Shown here: positions 19,905-29,690 of the stretch, in pieces
Position numbering within the stretch: the first letter of the stretch is position 1
Layout: every line of letters begins with the position of its first letter
Source of the DNA: Basidiobolus meristosporus CBS 931.73
Taxonomy: Eukaryota; Basidiobolomycota; Basidiobolomycetes; Basidiobolales; Basidiobolaceae
Direction of reading: 5' to 3'
Assembly (NCBI GenBank): GCA_002104905.1
Contig: MCFE01000783.1
Span: 1 to 36,539 of the forward strand
Length of the DNA stretch: 36,539 bases
The notes under the pieces: model-generated
Database searches by the model: none
The model's input: the letters and a program-made list of their open reading frames with translations, nothing else
Told to the model about the DNA's origin: nothing
Made by a program: the position numbers and the translations under genes

Positions 19905-22340
19905 TATCCAATCACTATTCCATCTTGCTTGTTGTGTGGATAATATTGGGCCTTGCTTCACCTTTTAGAAGTTTTCTATGGAGCAGATGTGTGGGGAGAT
20001 AGGAAGACAAGTCTGGTTGCAGATACTTTTATATCTCAATCTCATCAAAATATAACCTTCAAGTCCATAATGGGTATAATGAGTTGGCACATGGAGAACA
20101 GCCAGGCAGAGTTAGAAAACACTGAGGACAGATTTGCACATGGAGACACCTCTGCCTTTGGCATTAAGAAGCTAAGCTGCCCCAATGTGTGGGTAATCAG
20201 TTGGGTAACTCAAAGTTGGGTTGGGCATAACAAGCAACTAATTTTTAGTAGCACAGCTTTACCAAAGTATGCAGGGTTTCTCTTGGCCACAAGCCAGTTT
20301 CTACACATTTCAATATGGAATTCATACAAATATGAGCCAGAGTGCACCTATGATGGCACTAGAGTCCAGCAGGGAGAAGGAATATTTTGGCTAAATACTA
20401 AAATGTTTTTTGCAGATATTGAGGAGGTATTTATGACAAAAGTGGCAGCAAACTAGCATATGTTTGCAAGATGTATATGTTAACAGCAATATAAGGTATA
20501 TGGTAACTTAGCAAGCATTGCACTAAAAAGCCATAAAGTTGAGGTGATAGAAGTGTATCAATTGTAATGGGTGTGTACATATGTAGAGGATAGTAAGCAC
20601 AAGGCCATAGTTTTATTGACTTCAACTATATGTAGAATACTCATGGTAGTTATGGGTAAGCAAATAATGGGGGGTGATTCTGCAGTGGAATATATGAATG
20701 GTGTAAGGGGAGGTAGAGAAAGAAGATACTGTTTGGTAAATGGTACAGTAGCATTATGCAAAACTAGCTCTAGGTTGCTGTACTACTGTTATAATGACAG
20801 CCAAGGTTTGCAATGAGGCTGCCAGAACACTGTCAAGTTTTTTGCCATATATGGCAACTGGATGTATTGGCTGGCTAGGTCCGCTCAAATAAATGCAGAG
20901 TGCATTAAGACTACTGGAATGCCATGCAATTTTTGTTGAAAGACTTTTAAACACCATCAAGTTTTGTACTTTATTTGACAGTAAAATCAGCAAAACACCA
21001 TTACAGTCCCATCATAAGATTGTGTGTAAGGTCAATAATTCCAAGCTGCCAGCACTGAGACTGACTCCTTGTGGAGTTCTGACAGCTGTTGTGGATTGGA
21101 TCCACCTGCAGAACCAAATTAATTTTCATAGGGACTGCTGCTACTGTATCTGCTCTCTACTCCATCTTGCCTGGTGTGTGGAGAATATTGGGCCTTGCTT
21201 CACCTTTTGGAGTTTTCTCTGGTGCAGATGTTTCAGGAGATATGAATAGGAGTCCAGTTGCAAGCACTATTGTATCCCAATCTCATCAAGAATATTTCCT
21301 TCAGGTCAGTCATGGAGGTGATGAGTTGGCAGATGGAGGACAGCCAGGAAGAGTTGGGAGCCACTGAGTACAGATGTGCATGTAGAGACTCCTATGCCTT
21401 TGGCATTGAGAAGCTAATCAGCCCCAATGTGTGGGTATTCAGTTAAGTAATGCAAAGTTGGGTGAGACTCAACCAACAACTAATTATCATTAGGACAACT
21501 TTACCAAAGTATGCCAGGTTTCTCCTGAATACAAGTCAATTTCTATATCACTCATTATAGAGTTCATACAACCCAGAGTCATGGTGGGCCTATAAGTTGG
21601 GCTAGAGTCCAGCAGGGCAAAGAGTTATATTGATCCAAAAAGCTCCTTGCAGATATTAAAGAGGTATTCATGGCAAAAGTGGGGGCAAACAAGATTATGT
21701 TTGCAAGGTGTATATGATACCACCAGTACAATATATTTGACAACTTTGCAAGTATTATACTGAAAAGCTGCAAAGTTGAGGTGATAGAAGTGTATTGATT
21801 GCAGTGTGTGTGTGCATATGTAAAGGTTTGTAAACAGGAGGCTAATGCTTATTTTGACTTGAACTATCTGTGGAATACCCATAGTACTATTGGGTAAACT
21901 AATAAAGTGCAGTGATTCTTCAATGAAATATATTAATGGTGCAATGTGAGGTAGCAAAGAGAAATACCAATGAGTAAGTAGGTATGGTGGCATCATACTG
22001 TGCATTTGTTGGCTATTGTACTGCTTTTATAATACTAACAGATATCTAAATCAAGGACATCAAAATACTTTCAAGTTTCTTTCCATATATGGATTTTGTA
22101 TATAGTAGCCAGTTGGGTGCACTCATATAAGTGCAGGCTGCAATAAGAATGTTAGAATGCCATTCAGATCCTGTCAAAGGACCATCTTATCACTGTAAAG
22201 TTTATTCATCTATTTGGTAGCAAAGTTCCATCATGATCCCATCATATGATTGTGTCAAGGGTCAATGATTCCAAGCTGCTAGCATTATGATGGCCTCATT
22301 GGGGGATCCTGGTGGTTGAACCAGATTGGATTCACCTGCA
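19905..22340 (-). repeat. Tandem duplication (about 1.2 kb units) of a copia interior
   Basis: Two direct copies, about 19905-21110 and about 21140-22340, align throughout. For example, ATTGGGCCTTGCTTCACC occurs at 19945 and 21187, and CCAAGCTGC at 21042 and 22271. Spacing is about 1.23-1.24 kb. On the minus strand both show a faint aspartic-protease-like sequence (Ala-Glu/Asp-Ser-Pro-Pro-Ile then Ile-Pro-His-Ile-Val), suggesting a duplicated protease/pre-integrase region of another copia element. The copies differ at many positions, so the duplication is old. Confidence 0.7.
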
Positions 22341-22359
22341 GGAGCAAGTTATTTTTATA

Positions 22360-23045
22360 GATGTCTTTTTGAAGACCAGTCAGATGGACATCTTTTCCTT
22401 TTGCAACAGCTGCAAGAAAGATAGCAGTTGCCTTTGAAGGGTTTTGAGTGCCCTCTTTGATAGCTATCACTGCCTATGAATGCCTTTTGATGTTTCTTTT
22501 TACTGGCACTTGCTTTTCTGACTTTCTCAACCAGGAGCCTGCAATATATGTAATTTATAGTCAGATCATCAGTTCTGAGCTTTGGAGCTGACAAAAGACC
22601 ATGAAGTTCATCTGTCCAGCTATTCAGCAGAGTGACTATCACATACTTGTAAGTAAATTGTACACCCACAGATCTAATCTCATCAGCCAACATAGTGATT
22701 CCAATTATTAGATTTTTCATTTCTTCTCCTGTATATGTTTTTGCAATAGAGAATTTTTTTCCAAGACACATTCTTGTAGCAGCTGAACATTACTGGTAGA
22801 TGCCATCCAATGCCCTTCCAACATTCATTGCTATTTTTGCTCTTGAGAATTGAATTAGAAATTTGTCTGCAACACCAAGACAAATACAGTCAAAGGCACC
22901 TTGTTCTCTCTTCTGGTAATGTTAGGCCTCTTCTCCTACACTTTTTTGAGGGATTTCCTTTGCCCACAAAAATATCCTAAAGGACTCTTTCCTGTAACAG
23001 GTTCTTCAGCTGATCCTTCCAGACTTGGCAGTTAGGCTCATTAAG
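22360..23045 (-). pseudogene. Copia gag relic (-)
   Basis: The minus-strand translation aligns with the gag of the 16449 element. Shared pieces are Asn-x-Gln-Val-Trp-Lys near the start, Gly-Glu-Glu-Met-Lys-Asn-Leu-Ile, Ser-Val-Gly-Val, Asn-Tyr-Ile-Tyr-x-Arg-Leu-Leu, and a decayed zinc knuckle whose first two Cys pairs remain. A stop follows Glu-Arg-Val-Leu and a frame change lies near 22780. It abuts the plus-strand RT at about 23046-23059. Confidence 0.85.
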
Positions 23046-23058
23046 GAATATCCCAGAA

Positions 23059-24740
23059 GTGATCATTCCAGTATCAAATGCCAGGAGATCCAATCAAACA
23101 AGAAATAGCCCAAATTACTATATCAATGAGGGTACAAACTTAGCCTATGCCTATTCAGTCCATATTGATGAACCCCAGTCTGTAAAAGAGGCCCTAAATA
23201 GCCCTCAGACAAAGTTTTGGAGATCTGCAATGGCTGAGGAATTTCAGGCCCTGATGGAAAATCAAAGTTGGGACTTGGTCAAATTACCAAACAACCAAAA
23301 ATCAATTGGATGCAGATGGGTCTTAAAGACAAAATACAAGGCTGATGGTACAATTGAAAGATACAAAGCAAGACTTGTGGCCAAAGAATACTTTCAAACA
23401 AAAGGACTTGACTATACTGAGACCTTTGCACAGGTAGCCAAGTTTAATTCCATCAGATTAATATTGGCTATTGCAGCCAAATATAAGTTTTTTATTCATC
23501 AAATGAATATAAAAACTGCATTTTTGAATGAAGAACTTGATGAGGATGTGTATATGGACCAGCCTGATGGGCTTTCTGACCAAGAAAACCCCCATTTGGT
23601 CTGCAAGCTTAAAAAGTCACTATATGGTATCAAACAATCACCAAGAGCCTGGAATTGCAAGATAGATTCTTATTTGGAATCTTTGAGTTTCAAAAGGAGT
23701 AATGCTGACTATAGTGTATATTATAAGCCAGGTAGGGCAAATCCAGCTCTATTAATTCTATATGTGGATGAGCTTATTATGGCCACCAATAACCTAGAAA
23801 CATTGGAAGAGACTAAATCCAGCCTGTATAAGGAGTTCAAGATGTCCAATCTAGGAGAACTCAGTTACTACTTAGGGATTAAGTTCCCCATAGACAGAAG
23901 TACCCAGACTATCACCCTAAGCTAATCCAAATATATTCAGGATATACTAAAGAAGTACTAAATGGAAAACTGTAAACCAGCAGCTACTCCAATGGAGACA
24001 TACCTTAACTTGGTCAAAACTCAACCAAATCTAGAGAGCTTGGTGCCATCTGAAAGCCCTGACTTTCCTTATCAATCTATGGTCAGCAGTCTGATGTATA
24101 TCATGCTTGGAACATGTCCAGATATCTCATATTCAGTGGGAGTTGTCAGCCAACATAATCAGAACTATGGATCTGATTATATTGCAGCAGTTAAGCAGAT
24201 TTTTAGATATCTAAAAGGAACTGCTGATATCTGCTTAAGATACACTTATGAGGATCCAGAACAAGATCTTATGGGATACTCTGATGCTGATTGGGCACAA
24301 ACCGTAGAAGACGGAAGATCCACCACAGGATACACCTTTCTTTACTGTCAAGGAGCAATTTCATGGAACTCAAGAAAGCAACCAATCATAGCACTTTCTA
24401 CCACAGAGGCAGAGTATAAGGCAGCCTGTGAAGCTACAAAAGAAGCAATGTGGTTAAAAAAGCTTTTTACAGATTTAAGCCTATGTCAAAAATGCCTATT
24501 ACTTTATTTCAAGATAATTAAGGATGTATACAATTAGGTAGAAATCCAACTTTTCATGCTAGAACCAAGCACATAGATATTAGACATCATTTCATTTGTG
24601 AAGCTATAAAGAATGACTTAGTTAGCTTAGCTTACTGTCCTACAGATGAAATGATTGCAGACATATTTACCAAACCATTAGCTAGAGAAAAGTTTGAATT
24701 CCTTAGGTCAAAATTAGGACTAGTCAGTATGAGCATTTAG
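23059..24740 (+). pseudogene. Copia reverse transcriptase-RNase H, broken
   Basis: The RT core starts at about Glu-Pro-Gln-Ser-Val-Lys-Glu-Ala. It includes Gly-Cys-Arg-Trp-Val-Leu-Lys-Thr-Lys, Ala-Arg-Leu-Val-Ala-Lys and Leu-Lys-Lys-Ser-Leu-Tyr-Gly-Ile-Lys-Gln. The catalytic Tyr-Val-Asp-Asp is Tyr-Val-Asp-Glu at 23761-23772. RNase H shows Asp-Ala-Asp-Trp-Ala, Ser-Thr-Thr-Glu-Ala-Glu-Tyr and the Lys-His-Ile-Asp-Ile-Arg end. Breaks are TAA at 23923-23925, 23959-23961 and 24519-24521, and a one-base loss in an A-run near 24487-24491. At 23923 and 24519 the copia consensus has Gln; at 23959 a Gln codon is the simplest ancestor. The frame ends at TAG 24738-24740, just before the polypurine tract. 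Confidence 0.92.
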
Positions 24741-24742
24741 CT

Positions 24743-24751
24743 GAGTGGGAG
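24743..24751 (+). promoter_or_regulatory. Polypurine tract
   Basis: GAGTGGGAG directly abuts the TG of the 3' LTR, where the plus-strand primer of LTR elements is formed. Confidence 0.8.
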
Positions 24752-25100
24752 TGTTGTAAGAATTTGGAATTCCACCTAAATATTCACCTAACTTAGTCAT
24801 TTAGATCATTACCTTCAAATCCTAGAGAATACTGACCAAATTCCTTGTTGGGATTTACTTCAAATATTTTCACCAAAATACCAGATACCCAAAAGATGAA
24901 AATTCTCAAAGTTGTCCAAACAGCCCTAAACTTTGCACACATGTTCTTGGGACCTCTCTTAACCTACTCTACAAGTTTGTTATGCCAAGACCATGTAATA
25001 GTATAAATACTATGTTTACATTCAATAAATCATTAAGTGAAACCCACATAATCTACTTGTTCTCCCAATCACTTCCAATATCTCCAAGACTCTTACAACA
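24752..25100 (+). repeat. 3' LTR of the copia element
   Basis: It is 349 bp long, beginning TGTTGTAAGA and ending TCTTACAACA, a perfect 10-bp terminal inverted repeat. It is collinear with 16449-16797. Confidence 0.92.
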
Positions 25101-25559
25101 CCATCAAGACTCCTTCATTGGAGTTATGGACTAATGGAACAACAACCACAAGGCTGCTGTACTTCTTCAAGAGCAGTGCTGGCAAAAATGTACTTGAATA
25201 CTGCAAGAAGCCATTGAAAAGTCTGACAAAAATGGTTCTAGATGCTGCACTGCGCATTAAAGTGGGTGAAAAGGCAGATAACCAATCAAAAGTCACCTAC
25301 CAAATGTGGTGCTGAAAAATCCTGATCAGGACTTTGGGAAATCTTAGGTGCAACTTTTTCCAATGGTTTTCACAGTGTGCTGACTGCATCTATACCTCTT
25401 GGTCTCAGGATTTAAGCTTTGGGACAGCCTTTTGATCATATCATCATAATTACTCTCATTTGGTATTTGCAGATGTATTAACCAAACCATTAGCTAGACA
25501 CAAACTTAAGCACCTTAGATAAAAGCTGACCCAGTTCAGTGAGTATTGTCATATGGGAG
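25101..25559 (+). pseudogene. 3' end of another copia relic
   Basis: Near 25465-25520 a broken frame reads Phe-Ala-Asp-Val-Leu-Thr-Lys-Pro-Leu-Ala-Arg-His, the end of copia RNase H. ATATGGGAG, a polypurine tract, comes directly before the LTR at 25560. The first part (25101-25420) is not recognised; 25286-25420 has a diverged second copy at about 26341-26475. Confidence 0.6.
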
Positions 25560-25891
25560 TGTTGTGAATATTGTATTAGCATCCAAGTACCCACTTAACT
25601 TGGTCACTTAGAATACAGCTTACAGATCCTTGAGAAATCAAGTAAGTCACTTGTTGAGAATTACTTTGACTATTTACCACAGTATCTTATTCTCAGGAAA
25701 TCTCAACTATGCCCAAATAGCCCCAAATGTTGCACCCATGCTATTTGGAACTTTCTGACTATTCTCTACATGTTTTTTCCAAATGTATACAAAAGTGTAA
25801 GTATAACTTTCACATTCAATCCATCCACAAGTAAAATCATAGGATCCACTTGTTTATAATTACTTGTAAAGCCTCCAGAAATCCTGTAACA
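25560..25891 (+). mobile_element. Copia 3' LTR (+), diverged
   Basis: It is 332 bp long, starting TGTTGTGAA and ending CTGTAACA. It shares the CACTTAACTTGGTCACTTAGA block and the ATAGCCCCAAA centre with the other LTRs. Together with the preceding RNase H tail it forms the right end of an older element. Confidence 0.75.
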
Positions 25892-26939
25892 TTACTTTGA
25901 TTCACAGAAAAGCATCACTGGCAATATTCAATCCCCCAAAACCTTGCAAATCTTCTCCTCTACCAAGAAGAGCTTAATATCACACAGTGCACTATCACCC
26001 AAGAAACAAAGTTTCAGTTAGGTTGTTTACTCTGAAGACTCAATACTTAAAGCTAACTTTTTGATTTTACTTCATGAGAAGTGATTATGATGATCCCATC
26101 AAAAGACCATTTTAAATTAAAATCCCATGATTAAGAGGTATTGATCCCATCAAGACACTGTGCAAAGACCATAAAAAAATAATTGCACCCCATATTTCAC
26201 AAAAAAATTGATCAATATACTTCATCACAGCAATATATAAGTGGCTTTTGTTTAGTTTAGTCTTAGTAATATTATATATACTGCTAGAATAATTGATTTA
26301 TCATACTAGTAGCTTTCCTCCCCCCCTTAAGGCATAGAGCCAATCAAAAGTAACTGAATGATCTTTAGAGTGAAAAAGCTTGATGAAACTTATTGTGTTT
26401 CAAGGGTACAATTGCTTTCCAATGGCTTTTATACAATGTCCTGATGACACTGATACCACTGAGTCAAGAGATCTCAGTATTGTGTCAGCCATTTGACAGG
26501 ACAATCACATTATTTTTCATGGGGAATACCTTCTGGGTGCCTGTGGGTTTCTTCCCTACTTCATCAGATTACCGGAGTTTACAAATAGGCTCTATTGCAG
26601 ACACTACCAGCATCAGAACCCCATATCAGGTGGAGGCCATCCAACCACCACACCAGCCCCAAGTCTTGTTGGAGAATAACCTTGATACTGCCAGATAGAG
26701 CAACTCACACAACACACTCAAGACTCCAAGGCCCATTACTTAACTATGCTTCATTCATCTCCACCGTGTGAAGGAAATAATATTTATGTGGTGAATGTGA
26801 GACACTGGGGGGGTAATATATATATATATATATCACACGCATTGGTGGAGAATGTAAGAAGATTGACAACGCACACAGATAAAGATGCGGTAATATAGAT
26901 CATCACCACAGCTATTCCATGTAAACAACTAGATTCATC
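25892..26939. other. Unassigned AT-rich stretch with a TA microsatellite
   Basis: A diverged direct repeat of 25286-25420 occurs at about 26341-26475. A TA run follows a G-run at about 26811-26833. The 101-codon open frame at 26393-26698 has no recognised domain and partly overlaps the repeat. No gene is called. Confidence 0.45.
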
Positions 26940-27003
26940 CACTGTTGCATGTTGATATGCAGTGATGATTCATACACTACTACACGCTGATATGTAGTGA
27001 CGA
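26940..27003 (+). promoter_or_regulatory. Two 29-bp imperfect direct repeats upstream of the 541-aa gene
   Basis: Repeats at 26940-26968 and 26975-27003 (period 35) share CACT...CA/C-G-TGATATG-AGTGA-GA. They end just before the TATA box TATAAAA at about 27021-27027, in a position suited to activator binding. Confidence 0.5.
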
Positions 27004-27053
27004 GCTCCGTAAGGTGAGCATATAAAAGCGAATTCACAGGGCTTGAAACAGTG

Positions 27054-28785
27054 ATGGCTACCCTATTGTTTAGCAGCCACCAAAAGCGGGAGCGTTTGTT
27101 GCTTCGTAGGTACTATCCACGCCATTTGAGTTTCTTGGTCCGAGGGGCAAGAGATACTCTCCAGGCAATGTGCTTATTTGAGAGCTTGGTCACCTCAGGC
27201 ACACCCAATGGACACCATCAATTTGATGCCCATTGTGGGGACAGTGCCTGTCAGATACGGCCACTGATGTTCCTGGAAATTCTTCAAGCGTACAAGAGCC
27301 AGCTTACCTTCGAGTTTGGAGTAGTGAAAGGGGTCTTAGGCAGCGTGATAGACCGTGCTCTTCACATTCATCAATGCCTAACCAACAGCAACGTTAGCCC
27401 CGCAAAGACCAATGGACTCAGTCCGCGTCATGAGACGTACAATTCCTTCTATGCCAAAACCGGCCTTGACATATGGTTCACTCACGACATACAAACCAGC
27501 CACGGCCCAGCTCAATTGGTTGACGACCCGTTTGCTGAAGGGGAAGCTCTCCTCAAGGACCAGCAACTGCCCATATGGGACGTTGGGAATCCACTCCAGG
27601 TGACCCAATTTCTCGTCTACGCCTATTTGCTGTCCCGATTCAAGACACGTATCTACGATCCCAAAAGCAGTAAGTTCGTCTATCGCGTGTCTCACCGGTC
27701 AGCATTTGACTACTACCAGAGCCGAGATGGCGATGTGTCTTGCAGCTCTCCATATCGGGTCCCAGACGACGGGCCCAGCCATGTGAGCAAGGAGTCCTCC
27801 AGTATGCAAGTCTGGATGTCGAAGCTAACCTGCAGCTTTCTTTTCCACCTGTGCTCAAAGCTCCGGATGCCCGACGCGGTAGAAGGGTAGGTCCCGGTTA
27901 TATCCGGTGTGGTAATCGCGTCAACTTTTATTCTTGATAGAATACTCAAGGAGACCATTATTCAATCACCCCGCGGAATCACTGCTGCCCCAACCTTCCT
28001 AACATTCCCATTGATCCGGGAAGGTTGGATAGCAATGAAGGCCCCTGTCTTCTTGGTGGTGCAGCGTTTCTGTAGAAATGGTAGTAAGTTGCATGCACTG
28101 TGTTTTGCTCATCCTCAATAACCCACTCGACGAAGGCTACCACGTCAACTTCTTTGCTGTTGAATCCGCGCAGGCCGAGCCCTTATCGCAACCTCGGGAC
28201 GACGCCTGCTCTCTGTATACTCGGCTGTTTGGAATTGGAAGCCAGTTTAGGGCCCACTTGCTGGATCATTCATTGTTCACCGAGCAAGGTGGTAAGTCGC
28301 AAAGGGACATGGCAGTGCACTCCGTGGACGAACCACATATCTGCGTGGTAGCTAGCTCAGTAGATGGATCCATCCAGGACCTTATTTCCTATACTATGGA
28401 TGTTGAGCACCGCGGGGCGCTTCATGAAGATCCACAATGTGCAGAGAACGAAGAGTGTATCGAGAGCGTATTAGCGAATGACTTCAACCAGACTTGCCTG
28501 ATGTTTTTTGCTCAGCATGGGGATTACCCATTCGCTGCTGACAATAAATCTGATATGGCGCCTCTAGCAGAGTCCTTCAGTAGGTATGGTTATGGCCATC
28601 TTAATCGGATTCGACAAAACTGGAAAAGTCGTGCGGATTTCCTGGGGATTGGGAGGAACTCCATGTGTCTATATTCCCTAGCCCATTTCTTCCTGGGCAA
28701 TCCGAGAGATGTTGTCACCATTTATGAACGCCAGAAGGGATCGAACTCTCGGTTGGTGCTACCAGGATTCTTAGAGGATCTATGA
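27054..28785 (+). CDS. Unrecognised 541-aa protein, three exons
   Basis: The model is exons 27054-27886, 27941-28083 and 28136-28785, joined in frame (1626 nt, 541 residues). Intron 1 (54 nt, GTAGGT...GATAG) removes an in-frame TAG at 27888-27890. Intron 2 (52 nt, perfect GTAAGT donor, AAG acceptor) joins two different frames. TATA lies about 33 nt before the ATG. No family was recognised. The N-terminus is basic (Lys-Arg-Glu-Arg and Arg-Arg clusters), there is no obvious signal peptide or membrane helix, and acidic stretches occur in exon 3. Doubt remains for 27759-27886: a 44-nt GT-AG intron at 27759-27802 would switch to a more protein-like frame and would then need the intron acceptor at 27950. 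It is convergent with the DUF3472-like gene. Confidence 0.68.
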
Positions 28786-29380
28786 TAGTAGCATGCTGTG
28801 CAGTAGCCCTGACTGTGTTTACTCTGCCGTATCGCTGCATACTATGTGAATGATTCTGGTGCTACCTAGATTTTACACAAACAGTCCTGTTATCCAACAA
28901 TGCTGATGGATCTTCACTTGTATGTATTAAACAGTCATTGCTTAGCGTTCGAAGGCATGCTTATCCATTGCCACCTGGCAGAATATCTCAAAGTTTCTGG
29001 GCACATATTTGAAGGACACTAATGAACACCACGAACACTACTTTAGCTTGTTTACCAGGACCCTTAGACAGTACAACCACAACTTTTCAAGCAAAAATCA
29101 CCTCATCTGGTTAATCACTTGCAATAGCGCAACATCACTTAGAATGCACTGAATACTCACCAGGAGAGGGTAGGGGTTGTCATGCCATCGACAAGTATGG
29201 CCGCTGAGAAGCCTCTTTTCTTCCGTATCTCCTCATTTGAATCATATTCCAACTAGAATCGGTGCTCCTACACAGTATGATATGATCTTGAGGGGAAGGG
29301 AATTCCAGAACAATGATCGGTAGTGTGAATCTTCTTATTGCCAAATATAGAATGTTGACCCACAGACAGGGTGGATCTAT
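28786..29380. other. Intergenic, convergent 3' flanks
   Basis: This lies between the 3' ends of the 541-aa gene and the minus-strand DUF3472-like gene. No gene or RNA was recognised. Confidence 0.5.
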
Positions 29381-29386
29381 ATAGCC

Positions 29387-29500
29387 ATGATTCCCATGTA
29401 TACAGGTGCAAGATCCCCATATATACAGGTGCATGATTCCCATATCTGTACATGTGCAATTCCCGTATCTATGATTCCCATATCTATACACCCATATCCC
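29387..29500. repeat. Imperfect minisatellite, about 23-25 bp units
   Basis: About four to five units of the form TGATTCCCATATATACAGGTGCA follow one another, with the last ones shortened. The short open frames over it on both strands (Tyr/Met/Gly/Ile repeats) are by-products of the repeat. Confidence 0.7.
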
Positions 29501-29690
29501 ATCCCCAAATAGCCAACCATTACCGCATTCCGAGTAAGGCTTATCCGACCATTTTCCATTATACTTTTCGTTGGGCTACTGATATGCTCTGGAATGTAAA
29601 CACGCTTGCTATGAAGCTAGATGCTTTACCACGTATTGAAGCCCCAGAGAGGATTGATCCATCATATGTATCTTTATTGGAATCAGCAGA

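Larger units (their letters stand above)
18506..23058. mobile_element. Insertion of mixed copia debris within pol
   Basis: The interval between the truncated integrase and RT is replaced by a plus-strand 3' LTR (18831-19176), a minus-strand IN/RT linker relic (about 19550-19900), a tandem duplication of about 1.2 kb (about 19905-22340) and a minus-strand gag relic (22360-23045). The minus-strand pieces run in the order gag, duplicated middle, linker from right to left. They may be a single reversed element lacking RT. Confidence 0.7.
16449..25100 (+). mobile_element. Ty1/copia LTR retrotransposon, broken and interrupted
   Basis: Two direct 349-bp LTRs flank a primer-binding site, gag-PR-IN, an insertion of about 4.5 kb of other retrotransposon debris, RT-RNase H and a polypurine tract. 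The protease, integrase, reverse transcriptase order defines the Ty1/copia group. By eye the two LTRs differ at roughly 20 positions (about 6%), so the insertion is not recent. No target-site duplication is visible (ATTTT before, CCATC after), which fits a rearranged or recombined element. Coding parts carry several inactivating changes. Confidence 0.88.

Noticed and set aside
26393-26698. 101-codon open frame
   Set aside because: No recognised features, lies in repeat-derived sequence and starts without an ATG in a convincing context.
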